Virus record (IMG/VR): IMGVR_UViG_3300024255_000023
Location: 1 to 64,000 of that record
Direction: 5' to 3' (one strand)
Length of the DNA stretch: 64,000 nucleotides
Source: a virus
A program made the position numbers and the translations under genes. The notes below the pieces were generated by a model, which did no database searches, was not told the DNA's origin, and was given only the letters and a program-made list of their open reading frames with translations. This document shows positions 32,001-38,635 of the stretch, in pieces; position 1 is the stretch's first letter, and each line of letters begins with the position of its first letter.

Positions 32001-34248
32001 TTATTCACAAGCACCAACTGTAACAGCTGAAACTGACAAACTTACTGATATTATTGTTAACAGCTTTGGTAACAACTATCTAACAACTCCAACTGTAACT
32101 ATTACAGGCGGTGGCGCAAGCACACAAGCATCAGTAACTGCAACTACTAACAACAATGGTGTTAATAGAATTCTTATTGACACTGATGCTGACAATGATC
32201 CATTACGTGGAGACGGCTATACTAGTGTACCAACAGTAACAATTACTGATCCTAGTGCAAGAATAGTAGCACTATCAGTTGGATCTACAAACAATGCATA
32301 CTTACCATTATCAGCAGCAGTTGATGATGCTTGGACAGCAGGTAATCCATTACCAAGCTCAGTTTACTCAGATATTACATTTGGTAACGGAGTATATGTA
32401 GTAACAGGCGGTACTGGCGGTTCAGGTAGTGCAGCTACATCAACAGATGGATCAACTTGGGTATCGAGAACAATTACTAACCCAGCAGCTGGCAACTTTG
32501 TTGCACTAGCATTTGGTGCAACTAAATTTGTAGCACTAAATGATAACGGTGCTTCTGCAATATCAACTAACGGTATTGTTTGGACAGTAGGCGGCACATT
32601 GCCAGGAAGTTCAACTGATTGGATTGACATCACTTACGGTAACGGAAGATTTGTTGCAATAAGTGCAAGTGGTGATTATGCAGTTAGTGTTGATGAAGGA
32701 ACAAATTGGACTACAGTAGGAACAACTTTAGCAAATATGTTCAATACAGGATGGATAGGTATAGAATATGGTCAAGGATTATTCCTTGCATCGAGAGCAG
32801 GATCATCGGATTGGGCTGCTAGCCAAGATGGACTGATTTGGACACCAAGATTAGAATCTGGTACTGAAACGTTCAAAGCATTTGCATTTGGTAACCCATC
32901 GAATAACCCAACTTGGGTAGCTGCTTCTAATGCTGCTAATACTACTGGACAGTATATTGCAACAGGCGCAACACCGATTGGTAGAGCGTATGTAGCTGAC
33001 GGATCAGTTACTACATTAACTTTAAGAGAACCAGGAAGTAATTATCCAACTGGAACTATAACAAGTACAACAGCACCTAATACAATAGCATTATCGCTAA
33101 CCTGGAATATGTATGTCGGACAACCAATTACATTTGACGGTACTGCTTTAGAAACTATTGGATTAAGTAGTGAAACACTGTACTATATTAGTGCATTATC
33201 GGGTGGTAATATTGAAGTAAGTTTAACATCAGGTGGCGCAAGTTTTGATATTACAACTGTTACAACAGATAATATTGGAACAGTATCGTTTGAAGCAGGG
33301 CCAGTAGTAACAATTACTGATCCTAACTCAACAATTGATGCAGCAGTTAATCCAAGAATTAGAAGTGGTGCATTAGCTAACCCAACCTTTACTAACAGAG
33401 GTACAGGTTATACAACAGCAACAGCTGAATTAGCAGGCGATGGTAACGCAGACTTGTATCAACCAAGTACGTTTATTGCTGTTAAAGGATTGTTTGAATT
33501 ACCAGAACCAGGATCAAATGTTGAATTTGCAGGCATTGATGGTAGCTATTATAAGTTGGTTACAATTAGTAATGTTATCGGACAGCCTGGAAGCTACACA
33601 GCAACATTCCAAGTAAGTCCAGGACTAACAGTATTAAATTCTCCAAAAGACGGTACAGTAATTACAACTACTAACAAGTATTCACAAGTACGTCTAACAG
33701 GACATGACTTCTTGTATATTGGTACAGGTAACCAAGCAAAAACTAACTATCCATTTGTTGATATCACAACAGCAAGTATTGCAGCACAACAGTTAAGCAG
33801 TGGAGGCGGACGAGTATTCTTTACAAGTACTGACCAAGATGGTAACTTTAACGTTGGCGGATTGTTTGGAGTGCAACAGTCCACAGGTACTGCGACATTG
33901 GATGCTGACGCATTTAACTTAGCAGGATTGCAGTCATTGCAACTTGGTGGTATTGCGGTTGGTATTGGCTCAGCAGTTATTACACAGTTTAGTACAGACC
34001 CGTTCTTTACAGAAAACAGTGACAATATTGTTCCAACACAAAGAGCAATTAAATCGTACATCACCGCACAGATTGGTGGTGGACAGAGTAGCTTGAACGT
34101 TAACACATTAACAGCAGGTGTTGTATTCATTGCAAATGATGAAATAACAACTACCAGCGGCGGTCAGCTAAATATTAAAGCGAAGATGAACTTTACAGGT
34201 GGCATAGACGGCGCACCTGTAGCACTTGGATACTTCTTAAGCAGATAA
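23035..34248 (+). CDS. Giant tail-fibre protein B2 with expanded helical repeats
   Basis: At 3737 aa this is the largest gene in the window. The N-terminus AEFKLGRIRFVWQGDW matches B1 and opens seven ChtBD3-like W...Y..GDVV.YGG..Y modules (to about residue 470). A region of ten repeats built on C.RD(I/V)GYI(I/V)DA(I/L).YDL(T)YGGN, with cores near residues 675, 980, 1145, 1293, 1450, 1622, 1780, 1919, 2162 and 2379, fills the middle; B1 has one copy. A beta-helix segment (HVRNATGVRNMTVSGLRG) starts near 2420. A BNR/propeller-like region spans about 2850-3300, and the shared DQDGNFNVGGLFGVQQSTG module lies near the end. It is likely a very long receptor-binding or side fibre. Confidence 0.8.
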   Translation: MAEFKLGRIRFVWQGDWSTSRTYVADDVVSFGGKSYICIKNHTSSAAFDTDFSNAIPKWDIVSDGTSWQGDWQPEYAYAPGDVVKYGALVYIAETGHTSATFVAPDYLGLEEDLDNWTEFATSFDWKGDWTVATRFKINDLVKYGGYVYLCKTAHVSAATVTLGLEPDQAKWELFSDGLVYTGDWTLGTRYRVNDIVKYGGNVFIAKAPHTAANFITDEAANWDVFIEGFQFEDSWANATVYQIGDTVTYGGYVYVAKTNNTNAQPTASPDDWEVFTTGFSFQGDWSSLDSYKVGDVVRIGGTTYVAIADSSDQEPPEAAFWSRLNSGVKWTRSTENFSQIAGANAAGGSGSGAKFDIVKSNTVYTVSVSTGFAGTGYANNDVITLSGANLGGTTPANDIVVTVTGVTGGAIDTITHTGYSSSWIAGRNYAVGDVAIYGASSFIVIAKHTSEVANRPDNDLTASYWNLLTLGSEALALEVEGDLVYYGNQGPTRLPIGVDGQILRATDGFPDWANYGLIDNVVYVGPLGNNVPAPESGLTIDKPFSSVRYALDQIRNGYLNPKTKQILKNNKQFLVKEASNWVKHNYNVTITASATGSRTFTCNSTENLVDGLPIVFDGVLGGVTAGTVYYVDAIVSATEFRIAATPGGISVILTNTTGSMQGDASVNFVNLEQDCCYVIDALVYDISRGGTLKTTEVTNSYYTAAGNEYISNVQRDQRVINEAVYAQLKVFVDEVLSNTTPINYQGLMGINTNQRAQQVIDLDLVAEAEGKTKASTLLDIVITGIEAKSNTAIALPVLPNTTVFIKTGTYNEILPMILPEYTAVVGDELRTSVVQPQPAIALLANDKAKSTNALNRIKDISSEIISNVAITPTTGNTVPQAYINGYGGTTQSNNRLNNSIEVVKNVLATGLSIVDTMPAVGPTPTSGSNNASDAGHLNAIAQIEANYEFIKKEITAWIAVQVAGSIAPFASNFVYNAETCARDVEYILDAIRYDLTYGGNFQTSVASRSYFVDGSPVYGAGEKEETLAAYARLKVVVGDVITETAVTVSDAGDGSGNDITQDTTGTAGSAAAETFAETRVQEIYDTIDTDGTLASVIAPDTSWVAGNFTTISAEITALKSSVQAGAITWVNTNYPNFTFNESKCSRDIGYIVDGLEYDILFGSTFNSLKSGMAYRRGISSTEVVLDNQLEPTLGTIEYTRNRLKYITTRTYKVQESTDLIVNILNNGSGSVPVNYTITDPVGYDAGFFNARRLIVANKDFIIAEAEAYMVDNYNTLWSSFDSDVKATWLEDVDSIVDALQYDLTYRGNNATQTHSNKYYNDALVFVRPGSEKDESLALILRLQNIIDNIAVGDSSGWTKSSSNSDTQDTTGTAGSAGAGTYAADRLGEIYATIDTAITSASVTPSVAWTDTALQAFKTTLDARKAIIQDATLDYIKYTYPTLNFTDSVCSRDIGLLIDSLVLDTVFDSNFLTSKLAEQYRSGVVVFTGANLTENLAAIAYVNSYITEITDGVVSTPGSRKHGDRAYKLIKDMNTVVQNGLGALPPSVFPTAPGYNTASFSNTAYATASNTTGVTTTYGDAAAQLVKNAAFIQDEIRHWLEDAGNGYDGVWNSISTDGQDRCIRDVGYILDAARYDLLYGGNTQSIVAGNAYFSNFVLTISATEVPATLAAYARLKVVVGEVIAETTVTASTGVTESQDTTGTAGNTNAVEFAQARVQDIVDHINNTLPNNTIEIANTWQQLELQNAYNRVVARKTELVEDVVFWVEKFAQELTFNQATCRRDAGLIVDALARDLYTGSNFATTKAGMSYYRLIASALKVKNEQLYATVGSMEFLAQKARRVATLPANAAIEMLIEDINAYIDGGQLPIQKWVTPATGGDANDIAAASIIWENTKFIQEEVIAFIAETYPELNYNKDKCRRDIGYIIDAIRYDLTYSGDAATLRAAEYYWTKDLNDENVHTLEADEKTATLAAYDHMKFLLEDLALNTLGSPGAVQTDYAPVFRDELQTIGDAGSLSKVTTLMNTLYNTIGDILAKPQLYITDVTNNIFTMDNNVPHNLTVGDEVEFTDAPSADYLLYFVKSTPSATTFSLATYFNGPIFEYSVGPTELFACPYRTASLTDVPAVLQQQFTNLTGSAEAIKTTITEYIADKFPTLDYNVEKCERDVGYIINAVGRDMMNNSNYQTVLNALAYYRGTSAAKVTGSQKVATVQSYRELKNKIGTFVNGSPVALKRTNQLMDIIINMLDNGANVTPEIHGTITYFNDRETINAADIMTANKNFLANEATAWIEQYYGGTVEDLAGSPGTVTFNSAHNLVVNDPIKFDSGAFGDLVAGTIYYVSEVVSATEIQISDKAGGESLVLGAATGSSVATYAFDRAACRRDTESYIDAIVMDLKYPGNANSWRAAQLYLNAVQGSERADMYHVRNATGVRNMTVSGLRGNLTELNDFGTRRPTAGSYVSLDPGFGPNDSVSWVTNKSCYVQNVTTFGVGCVGCKIDGALHAGGNRSIVSNDFTQVLSDGIGVWCSGNNSLTELVSVFAYYNYSGYLADLGGRIRATNGNSSYGTYGVIAEGTDTGENPIVAEVDNLSQDALVYSVLTDGEQQVLGFEFANAGTNYTNAEVAISGTGFNAAVNDTEFRDRAVIESRIIDLNDGNGTGGEDHVTAQNVAQGGTAYKVTVAATDTALGGAYVGMNIQLTAGTGVGQYGTVLRFNNGTKDALVYKPSYDNLTVSASVNTGNLLTVPSTDTLYVDMPIYLSDDIGGATKETLYFVTALVSGTQFTISDEVGGTDLSLTSETKNVVLYAAGFDHVIPGTTIATGLDLTTGYTIEPAVTYRSPGWNAVNIATAGSVAFGSMIYVDGRFVALQEGGTGTNYSTSGITWLAGGVLPTSGNWNKVATGGGTGATATAVIGGLGGSGAVLTTELGELNNIGAPGPTQISKVTVVNGGTGYQTAPTIVFTPTAGGGGATAVCTVKDGIIQEVIITSTGAGYSQAPTVTAETDKLTDIIVNSFGNNYLTTPTVTITGGGASTQASVTATTNNNGVNRILIDTDADNDPLRGDGYTSVPTVTITDPSARIVALSVGSTNNAYLPLSAAVDDAWTAGNPLPSSVYSDITFGNGVYVVTGGTGGSGSAATSTDGSTWVSRTITNPAAGNFVALAFGATKFVALNDNGASAISTNGIVWTVGGTLPGSSTDWIDITYGNGRFVAISASGDYAVSVDEGTNWTTVGTTLANMFNTGWIGIEYGQGLFLASRAGSSDWAASQDGLIWTPRLESGTETFKAFAFGNPSNNPTWVAASNAANTTGQYIATGATPIGRAYVADGSVTTLTLREPGSNYPTGTITSTTAPNTIALSLTWNMYVGQPITFDGTALETIGLSSETLYYISALSGGNIEVSLTSGGASFDITTVTTDNIGTVSFEAGPVVTITDPNSTIDAAVNPRIRSGALANPTFTNRGTGYTTATAELAGDGNADLYQPSTFIAVKGLFELPEPGSNVEFAGIDGSYYKLVTISNVIGQPGSYTATFQVSPGLTVLNSPKDGTVITTTNKYSQVRLTGHDFLYIGTGNQAKTNYPFVDITTASIAAQQLSSGGGRVFFTSTDQDGNFNVGGLFGVQQSTGTATLDADAFNLAGLQSLQLGGIAVGIGSAVITQFSTDPFFTENSDNIVPTQRAIKSYITAQIGGGQSSLNVNTLTAGVVFIANDEITTTSGGQLNIKAKMNFTGGIDGAPVALGYFLSR
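26112..26150 (+). repeat. 39-bp direct repeat, copy 1
   Basis: Identical by eye to 28035-28073. It encodes TLAAYARLKVVVG within the helical repeats of fibre B2. Confidence 0.8.
28035..28073 (+). repeat. 39-bp direct repeat, copy 2
   Basis: Identical by eye to 26112-26150. A further motif (gatacaactggtacagcagg, encoding DTTGTAG) recurs near 26220, 27139 and 28132, showing repeat-unit copying. Confidence 0.8.
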
Positions 34249-34263
34249 CGGAGATAAATTAAA

Positions 34264-34584
34264 ATGGCAACAGGAAGATTAGGAGTACAGGATCTAACAA
34301 CAGATACGAATACTACTGTGTACACAGTACCAGTAGGAACGTATTCGATAGCTAATGTATCAATCACAAACAGAAATGCAACATCGATTTCGATGAAGCT
34401 GGCAATGGCAACAACGGCAACACCTACTGCTGAAGAATGGATTGAGTGGAATACAGTTATTATTCCAAACGGTGTATTTGAACGTACAGGTTTAGTTATG
34501 CAGGGCGGACTAAATATAGTAGCAAATGTAAACTCTAATGACGTTGGAATTACAGTGTACGGCATTGAAACATCGACAACATAA
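34264..34584 (+). CDS. Small beta-sandwich virion protein
   Basis: This 106-aa protein starts ATGRLGVQDLTTDTNTTVYTVPVG, then YSIANVSITNRNATSISMKLAM...IIPNGVFERTGLVMQGGLNIVANVNSNDVGITVYGIE. The plan is that of the small proteins at 2469 and 13445. It lies between the giant fibre B2 and the S74 fibre. Upstream, AACGGAG can serve as ribosome binding site; GATAAATT there has one mismatch to the late octamer core, so it may be read through from the B2 promoter. Confidence 0.6.
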   Translation: MATGRLGVQDLTTDTNTTVYTVPVGTYSIANVSITNRNATSISMKLAMATTATPTAEEWIEWNTVIIPNGVFERTGLVMQGGLNIVANVNSNDVGITVYGIETSTT

Positions 34585-34603
34585 TTAGACAGGGGAATTA
34601 AGA

Positions 34604-36805
34604 ATGGCACGTTATAATACAGCACCGCAAACACTGGAGGTAGATAGTGAAACTGAATTCACTTACGCATTCACTGGCGGAATAATATCGTTGACAGGTA
34701 CACCAGGATACGAAGTAACAATGGTAAGTCCAGTGTTTTTTCCAGGTAGTAGACAAACGTTCTATAATGCAACTGCTGACATGATTACTATTAGTACAGC
34801 AGCAGGACAAATTACAGGTAACGGTGTTACACTAGGATCGTCAGTAGATATTCCAACTAACTCAACATACCAATTAACATCAGATGGTGCAAACTACGTA
34901 CTAACAAGTGCGTTAGCTGGTACTACAGTATTTGAATTACCGTTAACAACAAATGCTTTATTAAATGCAGATGGTCCAGTAGAACTAAATCCAGCAGATG
35001 CAAATGTACAAATCAAACCAACAGGCACAGGCACAGTAGACATTAGTCCGCAATCTTCCGTTTCAGTTCAGCCAGGCGGGCAAGCTACTATTAGACCAGC
35101 AGGTGATTTAACTTTAGCATCTACAACAGGAACAATTACACTCGGCGAAGCAGGAAAGCCAACAGCATTTCCAGGTAATTTAGACTTTACAGCAGCAGCA
35201 CAAACAATTAATATATCACCAACAGGTGCAACTAGTTCAGTAACTATTGATCCAGGTGGACCAGTAGTAATTGGATCAGGTGACACCGTAACTATTACTT
35301 CTGATACAGCTGGTAACATGGACGGCATCAACGTTGGTGCTACTACAGCAGGCACAGGTAGATTTACAACACTTAATGCAAGTGGTAATACAACATTTAG
35401 TTCATCAACTGCTAGTTCCGGAAGCGGAAGCGGAGCAGTTGTTGTAACAGGCGGACTAGGAGTCGGCGGATCAATATTTGCTGGCGCAATGGATAATACT
35501 CCAATCGGTGCAGCAACAAAAAGTACCGGCGGGTTTACTACATTAACTGCAAGCGATTCAGTAACACTTACAAAAAATACAGCGTCAACTAATACTACAT
35601 CAGGTACACTAGTAGTAACAGGCGGAATTGGTGCAAGCGGTGCAATTTATGCAGGTAGTTTCCAAGGCCCAATTGGCAATGTATCAAGCAATACAGGTAC
35701 ATTTACAAGTATAAATGCAAGTGGCGTAGTTGACATTACAGGTACAGGTGATGCAACAAATGCTACAGGCGATACAGGACAGCTACGTTGCGAAGGCGGA
35801 GCAAGTATTGCTAAAAGAATATATAGTGGGGGCGGATTTGTAGGAGCAATTGGTAACGTATCAAGAAGTTCAGGACAGTTTACATCATTAGATGCTAACG
35901 ACACAGTTACATTAAGTCCATCAAATAAAAATGTTACACTATCGCCGACTGGCACAGGTACAGTTACAATTTCACCAGCTGGATCGTTAACACTATCTCC
36001 GGGTAGTGGTACAATTAGTAACATGTCAATATCAGGATCTACTGGCTCATTTACAAATTTAAGTGCAAGTGGAACATTTAGTTATAACGGTAACGGTACA
36101 TTAGGTAATGCTACAAGTGACTCACATACTATGAACGGCACGTTAAATGTAAACGGTCCAGGTTTAGTGTTATACGGAAACGCACAGCCACAAATTACAT
36201 TTAACGGATCAAGTGACTCAGGTGTTGATGGTGCAATTAGACTGGTATCAGGCGAAGGCTTTGATTTTTATGAGCCAGAAGACAGCAATAAGATTTGGTT
36301 CCAAATTAAAGATGATGCAGGTGTTAACGTAAACGTTGGATCATTCCAAATGGCTGGCAGTGACGTTATTGACGCATCTAAGAATATGACAAGTATACGT
36401 TGTATAGGCGTTAACACAGCAGATCCAAACGTTGCAGGACGTATTACTGCTACTGAAAATATTGTTTCAAACACATCAGATGCTAGACTTAAAACAAACG
36501 TTACAAACATTACAGGTGCATTAGATAAAGTTATGTCACTTAATGGCGTAACATATAACTGGAATGAAAAAGCAATAGAAGCAGGTTTTAGTGCAGAAGT
36601 TGAAGAAGTAGGTCTAATTGCTCAAGAGGTTCAAGCAGTTATTCCTCAAGTAATTTTTGATGCACCGTTTGATAGAGGTGAGGAAGGCGAAAGCCTTTCA
36701 GGCGAAAACTACATAACACTACAATACGAAAGAATTGTACCACTATTAGTTGAAGCAATTAAAGAATTAAAACAAGAAATAAATACATTAAAGGGAGACG
36801 CATAA
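34604..36805 (+). CDS. Tail fibre with C-terminal S74 intramolecular chaperone
   Basis: This is a 733-aa protein. The N-terminal and middle parts are Gly/Thr/Ser-rich fibre repeats, including NVQIKPTGTGTVDI-type units and three GTLVVTGGIGASGAIYAG-type units. Residues about 620-733 form a peptidase S74 / endosialidase chaperone domain: SDARLKTNV (Ser625, then Asp, Arg, Lys), YNWNEKA, VGLIAQEVQAVIPQV, YITLQYERIVPLLVEAIKEL and a C-terminal coiled coil. In this family the domain drives trimer folding and then cuts itself off just before the serine. All key residues appear present. The Cys-rich gene starts one base after its stop. Confidence 0.85.
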   Translation: MARYNTAPQTLEVDSETEFTYAFTGGIISLTGTPGYEVTMVSPVFFPGSRQTFYNATADMITISTAAGQITGNGVTLGSSVDIPTNSTYQLTSDGANYVLTSALAGTTVFELPLTTNALLNADGPVELNPADANVQIKPTGTGTVDISPQSSVSVQPGGQATIRPAGDLTLASTTGTITLGEAGKPTAFPGNLDFTAAAQTINISPTGATSSVTIDPGGPVVIGSGDTVTITSDTAGNMDGINVGATTAGTGRFTTLNASGNTTFSSSTASSGSGSGAVVVTGGLGVGGSIFAGAMDNTPIGAATKSTGGFTTLTASDSVTLTKNTASTNTTSGTLVVTGGIGASGAIYAGSFQGPIGNVSSNTGTFTSINASGVVDITGTGDATNATGDTGQLRCEGGASIAKRIYSGGGFVGAIGNVSRSSGQFTSLDANDTVTLSPSNKNVTLSPTGTGTVTISPAGSLTLSPGSGTISNMSISGSTGSFTNLSASGTFSYNGNGTLGNATSDSHTMNGTLNVNGPGLVLYGNAQPQITFNGSSDSGVDGAIRLVSGEGFDFYEPEDSNKIWFQIKDDAGVNVNVGSFQMAGSDVIDASKNMTSIRCIGVNTADPNVAGRITATENIVSNTSDARLKTNVTNITGALDKVMSLNGVTYNWNEKAIEAGFSAEVEEVGLIAQEVQAVIPQVIFDAPFDRGEEGESLSGENYITLQYERIVPLLVEAIKELKQEINTLKGDA
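36778..36785 (+). promoter_or_regulatory. Late promoter AATAAATA
   Basis: T4-type late octamer inside the last codons of the S74 fibre gene; predicted start 36791, with AAGGGAG upstream of the ATG at 36807. Confidence 0.65.
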
Positions 36806-36806
36806 T

Positions 36807-37670
36807 ATGGCAACTGAGATGATTAGCACGGGTATGAAATACCCAGACGGGACTTGTCAGCGAACAGCTGGTAGATCTCCAGGTGGTACATGTACTTGCT
36901 TTAACACTTGTTTAGTATGTTGTGGTCCACACACATGTAGATCACACTGCCAACGAACAGGCAGTTGGACAGTACCTGATTGTGCCCAAACAGTACAATT
37001 TGAAATGTGGAGCGGAGGCGGCTCAGGCGCAGGACACTGTTGTCAAGGTTGCTGGTGTGACATGGCTAGCTGTGGATCAATGAGTGGCTACTACGGTCGT
37101 AGAACACTATTTAGACAGAGCGGATGCTTTGCACCAGGATGTATTTACTGCTGGTGTATTGGTGCAGGCGGCAACGGTACAGTAAACAACGGCTGTGGCT
37201 GTTTTACAGCATGTTGTGATGCACCGAGAGGGTGTATGACACGATTTGAAGGACGATGCTTATGTTGTACATGTATGACAGGCGGCAGAGGTGGATATAA
37301 CCTTTTCTGTACTTGTAGATGTAATAACCAAGGTAACAGAACAGACGGCATGTGTGCTAACGGACTATGCTTTTGTCAAAAGTTTGACTGGATTGACTTA
37401 GGCGATGAACCAAGATTTTTCAAGTCAAGAGGAAACTGTGATTGTAACTCAAGATACACATCAGTTTCAGCATCTTGGAATATTAGTAACGGACACACTT
37501 ATCATATTGAAGATTCAGTTGTTTACTGTGGTTGTACTAACTGTTGTAGAGGATTTAGACAAGTATCCGGCGGTGGATCTAACAACTTAAAATCATACTG
37601 CGGTGGATCAGTATCTCACTGTAGAGGTACTCCAGGCAAACCTGGCATGATGAGAATAACTTGGAGTTAA
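36807..37670 (+). CDS. Extremely cysteine-rich structural protein, possible tip adhesin
   Basis: This 287-aa protein has 41 cysteines (14%), mostly as CC, CxC and CxxC, for example GGTCTCFNTCLVCCGPHTC and RGCMTRFEGRCLCCTC. Glycine-rich stretches (WSGGGSGAGHCCQGCWC, GAGGNGTVNNGCGC) recall the Gly-rich fibre-tip adhesins of T-even phages. No signal peptide is visible. It sits between the S74 fibre and a fibre-assembly chaperone, the usual place for a tip adhesin, and has its own late promoter. The cysteines could form disulfides after release or bind metal. The reading frame is supported by tight spacing (one base after the preceding stop; the next gene follows directly) and a good ribosome binding site. 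I do not recognise the exact family. Confidence 0.65.
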   Translation: MATEMISTGMKYPDGTCQRTAGRSPGGTCTCFNTCLVCCGPHTCRSHCQRTGSWTVPDCAQTVQFEMWSGGGSGAGHCCQGCWCDMASCGSMSGYYGRRTLFRQSGCFAPGCIYCWCIGAGGNGTVNNGCGCFTACCDAPRGCMTRFEGRCLCCTCMTGGRGGYNLFCTCRCNNQGNRTDGMCANGLCFCQKFDWIDLGDEPRFFKSRGNCDCNSRYTSVSASWNISNGHTYHIEDSVVYCGCTNCCRGFRQVSGGGSNNLKSYCGGSVSHCRGTPGKPGMMRITWS

Positions 37671-38504
37671 ATGATGAGTGAAGAAGAAAACGTAATTGAC
37701 GAAGGAAATCCAAACATCGATGGCAATCGAGACGAGCTAGATAGTGAAGTAATTGACTATAGAGACCTTGAGATGACTGACGAACACGGAACTGAGTGGG
37801 TTGAAGTAAACTACTCTTACGAATGTCCAATAGATAATTATATGGATGGTGAAGAAACTGAAACTATTGATACTGTATATAAAGGTCCTAAATTTTTGTA
37901 TCTTTGGGTAGAAAAAGAAACAAACCTTATCCGTCACATACAACGAGAGTTTGAAGTACTAGAGTCAACAGACAACTGGCAATACATGCCAGATCCTGAA
38001 GAAATGGTAATTGTTAAATTAGATGCTAGAGAACATCCTTTAGATGCAGAAGTTATGTCCGACTATCATGATAACTATAAAGACAAAGAAGAATGGGTAG
38101 AAACTCCAGGATCGAAAACAATTCCAGCAGTAGCTCCTGAAGGATACATTGTATTTGAATATGAGTATCCAATTCATCCAGATGATTTGTATGACGAAAA
38201 ACTTAGTGTATGGAATTTTGAAACTAATGAACTAGATTTGTATAAACATACAAATGTAGATATTATAGGCGAAGCAAACACCTGGGCAGAAATACGTTTA
38301 GAACGAGATCAGAGACTTGCAGCTACAGATACATTATTCTTAATTCTAAAGGATATAGATGAAGCAAAGTGGGATAAAATTGTTGCATATAGACAGCAAC
38401 TACGTGACTTCCCAGCCAAAATGCAAGAATTAAACGTTCCGTTAATATTTGTAGATTCTTGTTTTCCATTCTGTGATGTAATAGACAAAGCACCTACTGA
38501 ATAA
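37671..38504 (+). CDS. Tail-fibre assembly chaperone-like protein
   Basis: This is a 277-aa acidic protein. The C-terminal part, about residues 200-250, reads WAEIRLERDQRLAATDTLF...EAKWDKIVAYRQQLRDFP. That matches the phage tail assembly chaperone pattern (W..(I/V)R..R...L..TD...YRQ.LRD.P). Such proteins help fibres or adhesins fold and are not usually kept in the virion. The long acidic N-terminal half is unlike the short classic members. Two start codons are in tandem (37671 and 37674); GGAG lies just upstream and the second gives slightly better spacing. It is the last gene before a strong terminator. Confidence 0.65.
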   Translation: MMSEEENVIDEGNPNIDGNRDELDSEVIDYRDLEMTDEHGTEWVEVNYSYECPIDNYMDGEETETIDTVYKGPKFLYLWVEKETNLIRHIQREFEVLESTDNWQYMPDPEEMVIVKLDAREHPLDAEVMSDYHDNYKDKEEWVETPGSKTIPAVAPEGYIVFEYEYPIHPDDLYDEKLSVWNFETNELDLYKHTNVDIIGEANTWAEIRLERDQRLAATDTLFLILKDIDEAKWDKIVAYRQQLRDFPAKMQELNVPLIFVDSCFPFCDVIDKAPTE

Positions 38505-38529
38505 TAATTTATATTAATAACAATACTAA

Positions 38530-38560
38530 AAAGGCTGTATGTTTATACAGCCTTTTTTTA
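38530..38560 (+). terminator. Strong intrinsic terminator
   Basis: AAGGCTGTAT (38531-38540) and ATACAGCCTT (38545-38554) form a perfect ten-pair stem with a four-base loop, followed by TTTTT. It ends the fibre block. Confidence 0.92.
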
Positions 38561-38594
38561 TCAGCCAGATCTTTCTTTAATATACTATTGAACC

Positions 38595-38602
38595 TATAAA
38601 TA
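38595..38602 (+). promoter_or_regulatory. Late promoter TATAAATA (perfect)
   Basis: Exact match to the T4 late consensus, the only one in the set. The predicted start at 38608 lies inside a 16-bp palindrome (38605-38620). It drives the glycosyltransferase, carbamoyltransferase and oxygenase-like genes. Confidence 0.85.
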
Positions 38603-38604
38603 TT

Positions 38605-38620
38605 TTAGTAAATTTACTAA
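38605..38620 (+). promoter_or_regulatory. 16-bp perfect palindrome at the late start site
   Basis: TTAGTAAATTTACTAA reads the same on both strands and lies between the late promoter and the ribosome binding site GAGG (38621-38624). It could be a protein-binding site or a 5' mRNA hairpin. Confidence 0.4.
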
Positions 38621-38635
38621 GAGGTGTATTATTAT

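Noticed and set aside
33747-34130. 127-codon minus-strand frame opposite the end of fibre B2
   Set aside because: Shadow of a conserved fibre module; no start signals or neighbours on that strand.
34164-34634. 156-codon minus-strand frame across three plus-strand genes
   Set aside because: It crosses the gene boundaries of B2, the 106-aa gene and the S74 fibre; hydrophobic composition is a complement artefact.
37145-37830. Frames on both strands overlapping the Cys-rich gene and the chaperone, as alternatives to them
   Set aside because: No ribosome binding sites, poor composition, and they cross gene boundaries; the forward frame has promoter, ribosome binding site and correct spacing.
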